Of a stretch of DNA of 64,000 nucleotides, positions 15,947-23,559 are shown one piece after another. The stretch is from CAYJPA01 sp964371945. GTDB lineage: Bacteria > Chloroflexota > Chloroflexia > Thermomicrobiales > UBA6265. The notes under the pieces were generated by a model. The model was not told where the DNA came from, ran no database searches, and saw nothing but the letters and a program-made list of their open reading frames with translations. The position numbers and the translations under genes were made by a program. Location of the stretch: contig CAYJPA010000006.1 in assembly GCA_964371945.1 (NCBI GenBank), positions 1 to 64,000 of the forward strand, read 5' to 3'. The stretch's first letter is position 1. Every line of letters begins with the position of its first letter.

Positions 15947-17008
15947 CTATTCAGCGATGGCGACTCGTGGGGCGGCGGCCACGATCGCGCGTACCTCGCT
16001 GTTCAGGAGCCGCATCGTTCGCTTGACCCGATCGTCATCAATTCCGGCCGCATGGACGTTCGCTAAGAAGAGATCGATTCCCAACATTTGGCGCGCATTC
16101 TGAATGCCGCTGGCGACCGTTTCCGGACCACCGGCGAGAAACATTCCGTTCTCCAAAAGGCGGTTGAGCTCAGACCCGGCACTCTCTTTACGCTCGTCAG
16201 GCGAACGTTTGCGTCCGTGCGGGTTGAGCTCCGCGATTCGTTCGAGATCGTCGCGCATTTCAGCGTGGGCCCGCTCGTCTGAGTCCGAAACATATACGTG
16301 GCGCATCAGCGAGATTCGACCTTCACCCAGCCGGGCGTCTTGTTCTTCTTCCGATTTGGTGCGATGCTGCCGGCCGTTCCTGAAAGCTCTGGTCGCCGGA
16401 ACCAGCGCGGGAACCGGGGCGAAGCCGACCGCGAGGCTCATGCCGTGATTCCCCGCCCAGGTCGCGGCACTTTGATCGGCGCCGGCGTACCAGAGCGGCG
16501 GAAACGGCGATTGCAGCGGTAATGGATTGATCGCAAGTTGATGCACCTTGGTGTGCGGTCGATCGAGCGTGACCTGCCCGCCGCTCCAAAGAGCCTCCAT
16601 CACCGCCATCCGTTCCTGAAAAATAGGGACTCGTTCTTTTGGATCGATTGCGTTCGCGACAAGCTCTTCAGCGCTGTGACCCAAGCCGACCCCAACCTCG
16701 AGCCGGCCACCGCTGAGTTGATCCAGAACCGCCACTTCCTCGGCGAGTCTCGCAGGCGAGTGCAGAGGCAGGGTGTAGGCCAGCACGCCCAATCTCATCC
16801 GCTTCGTACGCTGTGACGCAGCTGCGATCCAGAGCGACGGCGCCGGAGTCCGGAAGAACTGCTGGTAGTGCCGTTCCGCGACGAACGCGATATCGAACCC
16901 GAGATCGTCGGCATATTCGAGGTGATCCAGCCGTCGCCGGTAGACCTCGACGTGGTTCGCGGGATCCAGCGGATCGATCTGCATGATGTCGAACAACCCT
17001 AGTTGCAT
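15947..17008 (-). CDS. LLM-class flavin-dependent oxidoreductase (alkanal monooxygenase-like)
   Basis: The 353-residue protein belongs to the bacterial-luciferase-like branch rather than the F420 branch at the left end: MQLGLFDIMQ, GFDIAFVAERHYQQFF near 38-52, LGVLAYTLPLHSPARLAEE near 73-91 and GRLEVGVGLGHS near 100-111. ATG 17008 is preceded by GGAGCTGCA. Just upstream lies a tandem heptamer repeat and, further upstream, a structured leader with a short ORF and a terminator, so expression may be controlled by transcription attenuation. The substrate is unknown. Confidence 0.85.
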   Translation of the reverse strand: MQLGLFDIMQIDPLDPANHVEVYRRRLDHLEYADDLGFDIAFVAERHYQQFFRTPAPSLWIAAASQRTKRMRLGVLAYTLPLHSPARLAEEVAVLDQLSGGRLEVGVGLGHSAEELVANAIDPKERVPIFQERMAVMEALWSGGQVTLDRPHTKVHQLAINPLPLQSPFPPLWYAGADQSAATWAGNHGMSLAVGFAPVPALVPATRAFRNGRQHRTKSEEEQDARLGEGRISLMRHVYVSDSDERAHAEMRDDLERIAELNPHGRKRSPDERKESAGSELNRLLENGMFLAGGPETVASGIQNARQMLGIDLFLANVHAAGIDDDRVKRTMRLLNSEVRAIVAAAPRVAIAE

Positions 17009-17020
17009 TGCAGCTCCAAG

Positions 17021-17058
17021 CTACTAGCTACTAGCCGCTAGCCGCTAGCCGCTAGCCG
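17021..17058. repeat. Tandem heptamer repeat (CTACTAG x2, CCGCTAG x3, partial sixth)
   Basis: Five 7-bp units follow each other without interruption, 13 bases upstream of the LLM start codon and next to its ribosome site. Such perfect short repeats slip easily, so copy number may vary between isolates and would change the length of the untranslated leader. Confidence 0.85.
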
Positions 17059-17191
17059 GAATCGTAGGCACGCCACCCAACAGAAGCCTGGCTTGTTTCA
17101 TTGGCACCTCGACCCCGCGCCTGTACCGGCACGCGATGCACCAAGGAACTGGCCCATGGGTAGGGGCCCAACGCCATGGACTAGTGTCGCG

Positions 17192-17228
17192 TTAAAAGAC
17201 GACGGGCCGGTCCTGTTGGACCGGCCCG
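17192..17228 (-). terminator. Leader terminator: 11-bp hairpin followed by TCTTTTA
   Basis: On the minus strand, CGGGCCGGTCC and GGACCGGCCCG pair around a four-base loop (17203-17228), followed after a few bases by TCTTTTA. It lies 180 bases upstream of the LLM start, inside the presumed leader, so readthrough here would decide expression of that gene. Confidence 0.6.
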
Positions 17229-17257
17229 AAGCTGATGGACATCACGACTATCGTGAG

Positions 17258-17308
17258 CTAGAAGCTCGCGACCTCTGCCGTGATGCCCATCAAACAATGA
17301 CTACGCAC
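17258..17308 (-). CDS. Putative 16-residue leader peptide
   Basis: A GTG codon lies eight bases after a perfect AAAGGAGG and opens a 16-codon frame reading MRSHCLMGITAEVASF. A closer ATG at 17314 is only two bases from the ribosome site and therefore less likely. The ribosome site and start lie inside an inverted repeat (GTGATGCCC 17309-17317 with GGGCATCAC 17280-17288), so pairing would hide them. The codons show no run of one amino acid as in classical trp or his leaders. Confidence 0.45.
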   Translation of the reverse strand: MRSHCLMGITAEVASF

Positions 17309-17395
17309 GGGCATCACCTCCTTTATCCCTAATCGGTTCAGCTGGAGGGCTTCTCGGCCTGCTCGAACGCTACTGCGTTCTGGACCGGTGCTAGA

Positions 17396-17425
17396 AGCCT
17401 AGCATGGTCCCCCGTGATGAGTCAA
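17396..17425 (-). promoter_or_regulatory. Promoter candidate for the leader (TTGACT, 18 bp, TGC-TAGGCT)
   Basis: On the minus strand TTGACT (17420-17425) is followed 18 bases later by TAGGCT (17396-17401) with an extended -10 TGC directly before it. The -10 overlaps an inverted repeat GCTAG-GCTT-CTAGC (17390-17403). Transcription from here would start at the 5' end of the structured leader. Confidence 0.45.
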
Positions 17426-17487
17426 TGTGGCATTCGGGCCAATCCGTGGCATGTACGGACATATCTTGCTTTGCCGATGTCAACTGG

Positions 17488-17820
17488 TCATTCAGTTGGC
17501 GCGGGAATCTTCAGCACCTGACCGGCAAGGATGCTGTTTGGATTGTCGATGTCGTTCGCTTCCTGCAATTCGCTGAGCGTGACGCCGTGTTGCACCGCAA
17601 TGCCTAACAGACTGTCGCCTGATTTCACTACATACTCCGTGACGATTTCCGGCGTGCGGGCCACCCTGACAGGCGTACCCGGAGTCGGCGTGACGATCAC
17701 AAAGACGTCGTTGGGCGTAGGTGACGGGTCCACCGAATCGCCGGGCAGCGTGCATCCAGCGATCAACAGCGCCGTCGCAAGCGAACATCCGACCACAAAG
17801 AAGCGTTGGGCCGTCAACAC
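17488..17820 (-). CDS. LysM-domain lipoprotein
   Basis: The 110-residue protein starts with a hydrophobic signal ending in the lipobox LLIAGC (Cys near residue 21), so it should be lipidated and surface-bound. A Pro/Thr-rich linker follows, then one LysM domain, EYVVKSGDSLLGIAVQHGV to NSILAGQVLKIP (about 63-107). LysM binds N-acetylglucosamine-containing glycans such as peptidoglycan. The start is GTG 17820 (TTG 17817 also possible); the longer open frame upstream has no signal-like start. It lies 10 bases after the amidase gene on the same strand. No catalytic domain is attached. Confidence 0.8.
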   Translation of the reverse strand: MLTAQRFFVVGCSLATALLIAGCTLPGDSVDPSPTPNDVFVIVTPTPGTPVRVARTPEIVTEYVVKSGDSLLGIAVQHGVTLSELQEANDIDNPNSILAGQVLKIPAPTE

Positions 17821-17830
17821 GGGTCTGTCG

Positions 17831-18700
17831 TTATCGCACTCCCACGGACTGTTCGGGCCATCGATATCGATCAGGCATGCGGTTCGCCAGGGACGGCACC
17901 TGTCGCCGCACCTGGCGCAACCGCGCGAGATCGACCGTCGCATGGATCACCGTTTCGGTATCTGGAGCGGTCGCCAGCACGGTTCCCCACGGATCGACGA
18001 TCAGCGAGCGGCCATAGCACCACTTGCCGTGGCCATCGTGCCCGACCTGACCGGGGGCCATCATGTAGACGCCGTTCTCGATCGCCCGCGCCCGGATGAG
18101 GACCTCCCAATGATCTTTGCCGGTTGTCATCGTGAAGGCAGCCGGCAGGACGATCAAGTCAGCGCCACGAAGGGCGAGGATTCGGAAGAGCTCTGGGAAG
18201 CGAAGGTCGTAGCAGATCGCGAGTCCAACCCTTGTGCCGTCCATGTCGAACGTCACGATCTCGTTGCCAGGCGCAACAGAAGCTGACTCTTCGTATGTCG
18301 CGACGCCATCCAATACCACATCGAACATGTGGATCTTGCTGTACTTCGCGATCAAGTTGCCGTCAGGATCGAAGACGACCGTGGTGTTGAGCACCCGCGG
18401 GTTGCCCGGCTCGATTTCGTGAAAGCTGCCACCGTGCAGGAAGATGCGGTGCCGTCTGGCGCGATCGGCCAGAAGATCGGAAACCGGGCCGGGAATGAGC
18501 TCCGCATTGTCGCGATTGCCCGCGGCATCGCCAAGGTAGGTCCATATCTCCGGTAAGGCGATGAATCGCGCGCCTCCCGCCGCCGCCCGGTCGATCCATT
18601 CGAGCGCGGTTTGAATGTTGTGCGCTTTGTTGTCGCGTGAGTTCATCTGAACCGCGGCTAGCCGGAGCACATCGTTGCCAGAACCCGTCGGCATAGACAT
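17831..18700 (-). CDS. Carbon-nitrogen hydrolase (nitrilase superfamily, omega-amidase/Nit-like)
   Basis: The 289-residue enzyme has the Glu-Lys-Cys triad: E51 in ALPEIW, K122 in YSKIHMFD and C163 in ICYDLRFPELFR. The sequence around the Cys and the KIHMFD motif resemble the Nit1/Nit2 omega-amidase branch, which hydrolyses alpha-keto-acid amides or deaminated glutathione. ATG 18700 follows GAAGGATT at suitable spacing. It reads into the LysM lipoprotein gene 10 bases later, although a functional link is not obvious. Confidence 0.85.
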   Translation of the reverse strand: MSMPTGSGNDVLRLAAVQMNSRDNKAHNIQTALEWIDRAAAGGARFIALPEIWTYLGDAAGNRDNAELIPGPVSDLLADRARRHRIFLHGGSFHEIEPGNPRVLNTTVVFDPDGNLIAKYSKIHMFDVVLDGVATYEESASVAPGNEIVTFDMDGTRVGLAICYDLRFPELFRILALRGADLIVLPAAFTMTTGKDHWEVLIRARAIENGVYMMAPGQVGHDGHGKWCYGRSLIVDPWGTVLATAPDTETVIHATVDLARLRQVRRQVPSLANRMPDRYRWPEQSVGVR

Positions 18701-19028
18701 CGCCAATCCTTCTCGAACAGCCAAAATCCGGTCTTCTCTGAAAAAACATGATAAACGCGAACGCGTCCGTTTGCTGTTCAGGCGGCGCCCGTAACTTCTG
18801 GATTGCATCCGCTACGCACACCAGCGGTTGACAGTGCGACAATATGGGTGAATTTCGGCGAGCAGCGCGCCGAACGCGCGCACTGGAACTGAACGACCGA
18901 ATTACACTATCCCAGCGGCAAGAGCTGCACACCGTTGGCGGATAACCGATACCGGCCTCATGCTGTCGAGACACGGCACTGCGCTAACCATCAACACGCG
19001 GCGAGGACGATCAAGGAGGATTGTTGAC

Positions 19029-20135
19029 GTGGAAAGCACTGTCGCTTCCCGTTTAGTGGGTGCCAGGCATGGCGAGTTGCTGAATTGGTTCAAGGACAAT
19101 TTACGCGACAAGATCAACGCCGAAGGTTATCGGATTGTTGAACCGAACGAGGTAACCGATGAGGGCGGCATCGTCCTTCATCCCATCGGTCCCGAAGGTC
19201 CACGGAGTTTTCGCCGTCGCAACCGTGCGGTGTTCGTGGTCGGTCTCGGCGAAGCCGATTCATTCCCAGAAGAGCCGCTGAAAACCGGTTACCCATTGCT
19301 CCTGCGCACGCTCGCCAATCTCTTCATCCTGGTCGTCCACAACGGCAAGAAGGGGAGTCCCGAGGCCTATTTCTTCACGCTCGAGCAGGGAACGTACGCG
19401 ATCCCATTTGAGGGATCCGACGAGGCGTTCTTCACAAAGATCGTGGAACGATTGGCGCCGCTCGCGACGTCGAGTCTGATCATCGAGAACGACTTCGTTC
19501 CCGACCTGCCGCAAGAGCTCTGGAAGGGCGACGAGGTGACCGCGTCGATTACACGTGCCGGCCGTCATCTCGACGAGCTCGATCTGCTCCCGTCGCCGTT
19601 CCCACTCGAAGACTTTCTCACCCCAGCTGATTTCCGGCACGTGAAGCAGCTCTTCCAGATCGGCGGTTTGAGCTACGGCAACTTGAGCGCTCGCCGCGAT
19701 GAGACGACCTTCTGGATGAGCGCCAGCGGCGTCGACAAGAGCAAGCTCGAGGAGATCGGCCGGGAGATCCTACTCGTAACCGACTACATTCCGGAGCGGC
19801 GGGCGATGCGGCTGAGCGTGCCGCCGAATGTCGAGCCACGCCGGGTTTCGGTCGATGCGATTGAGCATTTCATGATCTATCGCGAGCATCCGTCGGTAGG
19901 AGCAATACTGCATATCCATGCCTGGATGGATGGAATCAAATCCACCCACATCAACTACCCGTGCGGCACCTTCGAGCTAGCAGAGATCGTTGCCTCGCTC
20001 GTGCGGGCCGAGCCAGACCCCGGTCATGCGGTAATCGGTTTGAAGAATCACGGACTGACAATTACCGGCGAGAGTCTGGACGAGATCTTCGCGCGCATCC
20101 ACGGCAAGGTGCAGCGCCAGGTTCCGATGACATAG
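19029..20135 (+). CDS. Class II aldolase/adducin-domain protein with unknown N-terminal domain
   Basis: The 368-residue protein starts at GTG 19029, eight bases after AAGGAGGA. Residues from about 198 onward are a class II aldolase domain: YGNLSARRDETTFWMSASGVDK, the metal-binding HIH in LHIHAWMDG, and the third His in GLKNHGLTITG. The first 195 residues match no family I know. They contain AVFVVGLGEA and SPEAYFFTLEQGTYAIPFEG, suggesting a folded alpha/beta domain rather than linker. The domain order is unusual, since most class II aldolases consist of the aldolase domain alone. The aldol substrate is unknown. Confidence 0.75.
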   Translation: MESTVASRLVGARHGELLNWFKDNLRDKINAEGYRIVEPNEVTDEGGIVLHPIGPEGPRSFRRRNRAVFVVGLGEADSFPEEPLKTGYPLLLRTLANLFILVVHNGKKGSPEAYFFTLEQGTYAIPFEGSDEAFFTKIVERLAPLATSSLIIENDFVPDLPQELWKGDEVTASITRAGRHLDELDLLPSPFPLEDFLTPADFRHVKQLFQIGGLSYGNLSARRDETTFWMSASGVDKSKLEEIGREILLVTDYIPERRAMRLSVPPNVEPRRVSVDAIEHFMIYREHPSVGAILHIHAWMDGIKSTHINYPCGTFELAEIVASLVRAEPDPGHAVIGLKNHGLTITGESLDEIFARIHGKVQRQVPMT

Positions 20136-20169
20136 TCGAGAGTACCGATAGCGGTGGAGGAGACGTGCA

Positions 20170-20291
20170 GTGAGTGCCCGCCGTCCCGGTCCACGACGAC
20201 CCTTCTTCCAGCGATGACGAAGTTTGAGGTCAACTGGAAGCACGTCTGCAATTTGGCGCGGGCGTTTGCCAAACGCCCTTACATGCAGTAA
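20170..20291 (+). pseudogene. Remnant resembling ribosomal protein bS18
   Basis: GTG 20170, behind GGAGGAGACGTGCA, opens MSARRPGPRRPFFQR and then a stop. This 15-residue stretch is close to the bS18 N-terminus. One base out of frame, from 20214, the sequence continues KFEVNWKHVCNLARAFAKRP to a stop at 20291, which loosely resembles the middle of S18 (IDWKDV, LLRRF). The zinc/CxxC part and the C-terminal half are missing. A functional S18 needs about 70-90 residues, so this looks like a broken fragment. Chance similarity in the second segment cannot be excluded. Confidence 0.4.
20260..20280 (+). terminator. Hairpin after the aldolase gene
   Basis: GGGCGTT-TGCCA-AACGCCC forms a seven-pair hairpin (20260-20278), extendable to nine with a small loop, followed by only TTAC. 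It could end transcription of the aldolase gene before the convergent LLM gene. The missing T-run keeps confidence low. Confidence 0.35.
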
Positions 20292-20301
20292 ACGATCACC
20301 T

Positions 20302-21423
20302 TCAGTTCAGCTCAGATTTAATGGCGCGTAGGGCACGTAGGCTGTACAAGGCGTGTTTGCGGGAGATCGCGGCGGACATGGCCTGCGGAACGACATGGCG
20401 CATGCCAGCGTCGACGTAGGGACGGAACTGGCCGGCGATCTCCTTCGGCGTGCCCCAGAAGAGCCCCGCGTTACTCATCTCGGTCGGGACGTTAGCAATC
20501 GCGTCGTCGAGGAATGCGCGGCTACAGGTTTCCGGCAGAAAATCGTGAATCCCCCGATATTCTTCGCCAAAAGGATGCTTAAATCCCTGTTTCCGCCAAC
20601 TTTCTGCCGGAGCGAGGAGTCCAAAGAAGCGGATGGTTCTCGTGTCAAGCATCGCCCGCGCCTCTTCGTGGGTCGGCGCCACAACAATGTATGGCTGAAA
20701 TGACGGCACGATCGCATCGGGATTGCGACCGGCCGTTTTCGCGACCGATCTGACCGTTGCGAGCCGCTCGCCGTACTCCAACGGCGAGAGCAACCCCAGC
20801 GGGTACCAGCCGTCGCCGTATTTGCCGGTCAATTCCAGCATCCGCGGGCCGAGCGCACCAACCCAGACCTTCGGTTTGCGCCCCCGAGGCGGTTTCAGAT
20901 CGAACATCGCGTTCTTGAGCTGGAAATAGCTGCCTTCGAAGTTGAGCGGAGCGGGGTCGTCTAGGCAGAGCCGAATCACCTGAAGCGCTTCGTCCAGTCG
21001 TGATACGGAGTTCGCGAATGAGAGCCCGTACGGCTCGATGTTCTCGCGCTCGCCGGCCCCGATGCCAAGGATCGGCGCCCGTTTCGTCAGGTGGGCAAGC
21101 GTGACCATCGCCTGAGCGATGATGACGGGATGCCGCCGGATCGCTTCAGTCACGGCAACCCCGACTGTAACCCTGCCCGCACGCGGTCCGATGTATCCCA
21201 GCAAGGTTTGCTGATCGAAAAATTCGTGTGGGCTTTCGTTTTCGCCGGCCGTCCAGGTGAAGGACTTCTCCCAGAGCGCTTTGGGGAAGATGTCCTGCAG
21301 GTGGTCCCAGAGCATCAGGCAATCGAAACGCATCAGCCTCGTCGCCCAGATCACCTGCTTGAGCGCATCGAGCGGCGGTTTCGGCGGAATCGCTAGACCG
21401 ACAGCGACCCTCGGCTTATCCAC
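20302..21423 (-). CDS. LLM-class F420-dependent oxidoreductase
   Basis: The 373-residue protein starts MDKPRVAVGLAIPPKPPLDAL and shows FDCLMLWDHLQDIFP near 33-47, VTVGVAVTEAIRRHPVIIAQAM near 85-106 and APILGIGAGERENIEPYG near 115-132. The GIGAGE(R)ENIEPYG wording is typical of the phthiodiolone-ketoreductase/methylene-H4MPT-reductase-like F420 branch. It is distinct from both the tandem array at the left end and the luciferase-like gene at 15947. ATG 21423 is used. Probably an F420H2-dependent reductase of an unknown substrate. Confidence 0.85.
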   Translation of the reverse strand: MDKPRVAVGLAIPPKPPLDALKQVIWATRLMRFDCLMLWDHLQDIFPKALWEKSFTWTAGENESPHEFFDQQTLLGYIGPRAGRVTVGVAVTEAIRRHPVIIAQAMVTLAHLTKRAPILGIGAGERENIEPYGLSFANSVSRLDEALQVIRLCLDDPAPLNFEGSYFQLKNAMFDLKPPRGRKPKVWVGALGPRMLELTGKYGDGWYPLGLLSPLEYGERLATVRSVAKTAGRNPDAIVPSFQPYIVVAPTHEEARAMLDTRTIRFFGLLAPAESWRKQGFKHPFGEEYRGIHDFLPETCSRAFLDDAIANVPTEMSNAGLFWGTPKEIAGQFRPYVDAGMRHVVPQAMSAAISRKHALYSLRALRAIKSELN

Positions 21424-21464
21424 CAGACCCGCCTCCTGATATCACGTCAACTCCAGCCAATCCG

Positions 21465-21632
21465 TCATTTTAGGATGATGACGGCCACCCAGACGCAAAG
21501 AATCACCGAGAACGCAACCATAATGATCAATATCACCGAGCAGGAGCGCGCGGCCGATGAGACATCCTCGGGGTTCGCAGGGGTCTCGGGAGCCGCCGCG
21601 ATCTCGTCCGCGCCTGGTTGCTCGTCGATCAT
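21465..21632 (-). CDS. Small single-span membrane protein
   Basis: The 55-residue product has an acidic, Pro/Ala-rich N-terminal half (MIDEQPGADEIAAAPETPAN) and one C-terminal transmembrane helix (CSVILIIMVAFSVILCVWVAV). Its ATG overlaps the TGA stop of the phosphatidyltransferase gene (ATGA), so translation is coupled, which is the best evidence that it is real. I know no family for it. A tail-anchored partner of the lipid-synthesis enzyme is a reasonable guess. Confidence 0.5.
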   Translation of the reverse strand: MIDEQPGADEIAAAPETPANPEDVSSAARSCSVILIIMVAFSVILCVWVAVIILK

Positions 21633-22240
21633 GGTGCCGCGATCTTGGCAGCGGCTTTCTCGCCCTCGGAGATTCGCCAAACGTGCGCAATTCGGGTCAA
21701 GGCGGTGACATGCGTCGCGACCGCCAGAATCCAGAGCGCAATCATCGGTTGACCGATCATCAAGAAGATGGCGAGCAAGATGACTCGCTCTGGACGCGCG
21801 AGCAATCCCACCGATGCCTTGTAGCCCGCGGCCTCTGCTCTCGCCCGGGCATACGATATGAGCAGCGCGCCGATAGTCGACGCGAAGACCAAAATGGCTC
21901 CCGTTCTAGCATCGTCCGTGTTGAGCATGTAAACAAGCACGCCGCCGAAGACCAGTGCTTCGGAATAGCGATCGAGCGTCGAGTCCAGAAACCCACCAAA
22001 TTTGCTTGTGGAGCCGGTCGCCCGGGCGACGGCGCCATCGAGCATGTCGAATGCGCTGGCAACGAGCAGCAGGCCCCCGCCAATCCGCGGATGGTCGAAT
22101 CCGATCACGATCGCAACCAGCGCATTCAGAATCACGCCGAACACGGTCAGCATATTCGCGGTCAGGCCAAGGCCGGCGAGCCAGGTGCCCAGTCCGTTGA
22201 TCTTGTTCCGGACCAACATGCCGATGCGCTCAGAGATCAC
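21629..22240 (-). CDS. CDP-alcohol phosphatidyltransferase (phosphatidylinositol-phosphate synthase-like)
   Basis: The 203-residue membrane enzyme has the complete CDP-alcohol motif: D65-x2-D68-G-x2-A72-R-x8-G82-x3-D86-x3-D90, in DMLDGAVARATGSTSK followed by FGGFLDSTLD. About six hydrophobic helices are present. GTG 22240 gives the normal family length; the open frame reaches to 22507 but would overlap the glycosyltransferase gene. The neighbour is a PimA-like mannosyltransferase, the same pairing as in the actinobacterial phosphatidylinositol mannoside locus, so inositol-phosphate (or glycerol-phosphate) head-group transfer is the likely reaction. Confidence 0.85.
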   Translation of the reverse strand: MISERIGMLVRNKINGLGTWLAGLGLTANMLTVFGVILNALVAIVIGFDHPRIGGGLLLVASAFDMLDGAVARATGSTSKFGGFLDSTLDRYSEALVFGGVLVYMLNTDDARTGAILVFASTIGALLISYARARAEAAGYKASVGLLARPERVILLAIFLMIGQPMIALWILAVATHVTALTRIAHVWRISEGEKAAAKIAAP

Positions 22241-22289
22241 GCTCAGTCCCGCCTTCCGGCTTCCGGCCGATGGTGAAGTAGAGTGCCAT

Positions 22290-23429
22290 TCATCCCCGGC
22301 GCCAAGGCGCACTTGCCGCTTCGACCGCCGCCCGTTCATACGCGGAAAGCACTCTTTCCGCCACCTTTGGCCAGGCGAACTGGGCGGCGGTGATTGCACC
22401 TTGTTCTGACAAGCGAATTTGGAGTTCCTTATCCGCGAGCACCCGCACGATCGCGAGCGCAAGCGCCTGGGGATCGCGCGGTTCGACCAACAACGCCTCG
22501 GTCCCATTTGTCAGAACGCTAGCGTAGCCGGGAATGTTCGTGCCGACGACCGGCCGCCCGGACGCCGCCGCTTCGAGAAGCACAATACCAAAGCTTTCGC
22601 CGTGGATTGAAGGCGCGCAAAAAATATCGCAACTGCGGTAATAGCGAGGGAGCTCATCGCGCGGAACAAATCCGATGAAATCGACGCCGTGAACGCGCTC
22701 CCGGTCCATCAATCCGTCGAATCGACTCTGCTCTCCCATGCCGACCACGAGCAATCGCGCTTTGGGGAACTGTTGCTGAATCATCGGCATCGCGCGCAGG
22801 AGATACCGGAATCCTTTACGCGTTTCGTCGAATCTCCCGACGAACAAAATTCGCGGTGTTTCGTCGTACGCCCACGGAAAGGGTTCAACATCGCAGCTGT
22901 ATTTGTCAGTGTCGATTCCATTTGGAATGACCTGATACGGACCTTCGAAGTGCTCCTCGACCATCTCCCGCGCCGGCTCCGAAACAGCGATCTTTGCGTC
23001 GAGGCGGCCAAGGACGAAGGACATGTAGGGCTTGAACGCCGTGTACCAGGGGTTCGTTTCGCGAAACGCGTGAAAGGTGGCCACGTTCACCGCCCGGGAA
23101 TTCAGGAGCACCATGTACGGCAGCACCGGCGTGAGCGGTTCATGCAGGTGAACGATATCGAAACGCTCTCGTTGCATTAGGTCCTTGACCGCGGCATAGA
23201 GCGTGACGTCGAAGGTCAGGCGAACTTTCGAACCATTGCCGGGAATGCTGACCGTGCGTCCAATGCCGTAGAAACCGTCGCCGATCTCCAGGCCCCCCTT
23301 CTGCGAGCGGGGTGCGAGCACGACGACCTGATGACCTTGCTTGATGAATTCTTCGCGAAGATGGCCGATGTGCTCGGATACGCCTCCGGGGTGGGAAAAA
23401 TCGTACGGCGTTACCTGAGCGATCTTCAC
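22290..23429 (-). CDS. GT4-family glycosyltransferase, PimA-like
   Basis: The 379-residue enzyme has the GT-B fold: KIAQVTPYDFSHPGGVSEHI at the start (GGV loop), HLHEP at 95-99, VATFHA near 117-122, and the GT4 E-x7-E motif ESFGIVLLE (E278, E286) in the sugar-nucleotide site. The opening and motifs match phosphatidylinositol alpha-mannosyltransferase PimA and close relatives. The phosphatidyltransferase starts 49 bases downstream, supporting a joint pathway for glycosylated inositol phospholipids on the cytosolic face of the membrane. Other GDP- or UDP-sugar donors remain possible. Confidence 0.82.
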   Translation of the reverse strand: MKIAQVTPYDFSHPGGVSEHIGHLREEFIKQGHQVVVLAPRSQKGGLEIGDGFYGIGRTVSIPGNGSKVRLTFDVTLYAAVKDLMQRERFDIVHLHEPLTPVLPYMVLLNSRAVNVATFHAFRETNPWYTAFKPYMSFVLGRLDAKIAVSEPAREMVEEHFEGPYQVIPNGIDTDKYSCDVEPFPWAYDETPRILFVGRFDETRKGFRYLLRAMPMIQQQFPKARLLVVGMGEQSRFDGLMDRERVHGVDFIGFVPRDELPRYYRSCDIFCAPSIHGESFGIVLLEAAASGRPVVGTNIPGYASVLTNGTEALLVEPRDPQALALAIVRVLADKELQIRLSEQGAITAAQFAWPKVAERVLSAYERAAVEAASAPWRRG

Positions 23430-23559
23430 ATCGTTCCCTCGTTATCTCTCGATGTGTAGATCGCCCGCGCGCATCTCGACCGCGCTACCGATCCGCGTCA
23501 CACGTGAGACATGCAGGCGATGATAGCAAAGCGGGGAGAGAGGCGGCGCGGCATCGAGC

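Larger units (their letters stand above)
17192..17390 (-). promoter_or_regulatory. Structured 5' leader RNA, attenuator or riboswitch candidate
   Basis: Read on the minus strand from about 17390, the RNA could form GGCTTCT/AGAAGCC enclosing the hairpin GAACGC-AGTA-GCGTTC, then the GTGATGCCC/GGGCATCAC pairing over the short ORF start. The second arm can instead pair with GTGATGTCCATC (17234-17245, twelve pairs with one G-U). A 5' segment CCGGTCC near 17383-17389 can also compete for the 3' arm of the terminator hairpin. Mutually exclusive pairings ahead of a terminator are the signature of attenuation. It matches no riboswitch consensus that I recognise. Confidence 0.55.

Noticed and set aside
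17161..17420. tRNA, tmRNA, SRP RNA or T-box in the leader region
   Set aside because: No T-loop GGTTCRA, no tmRNA tag frame, no SRP GGAAG-rich loop and no T-box AGGGTGG sequence; only an unclassified leader is supported.
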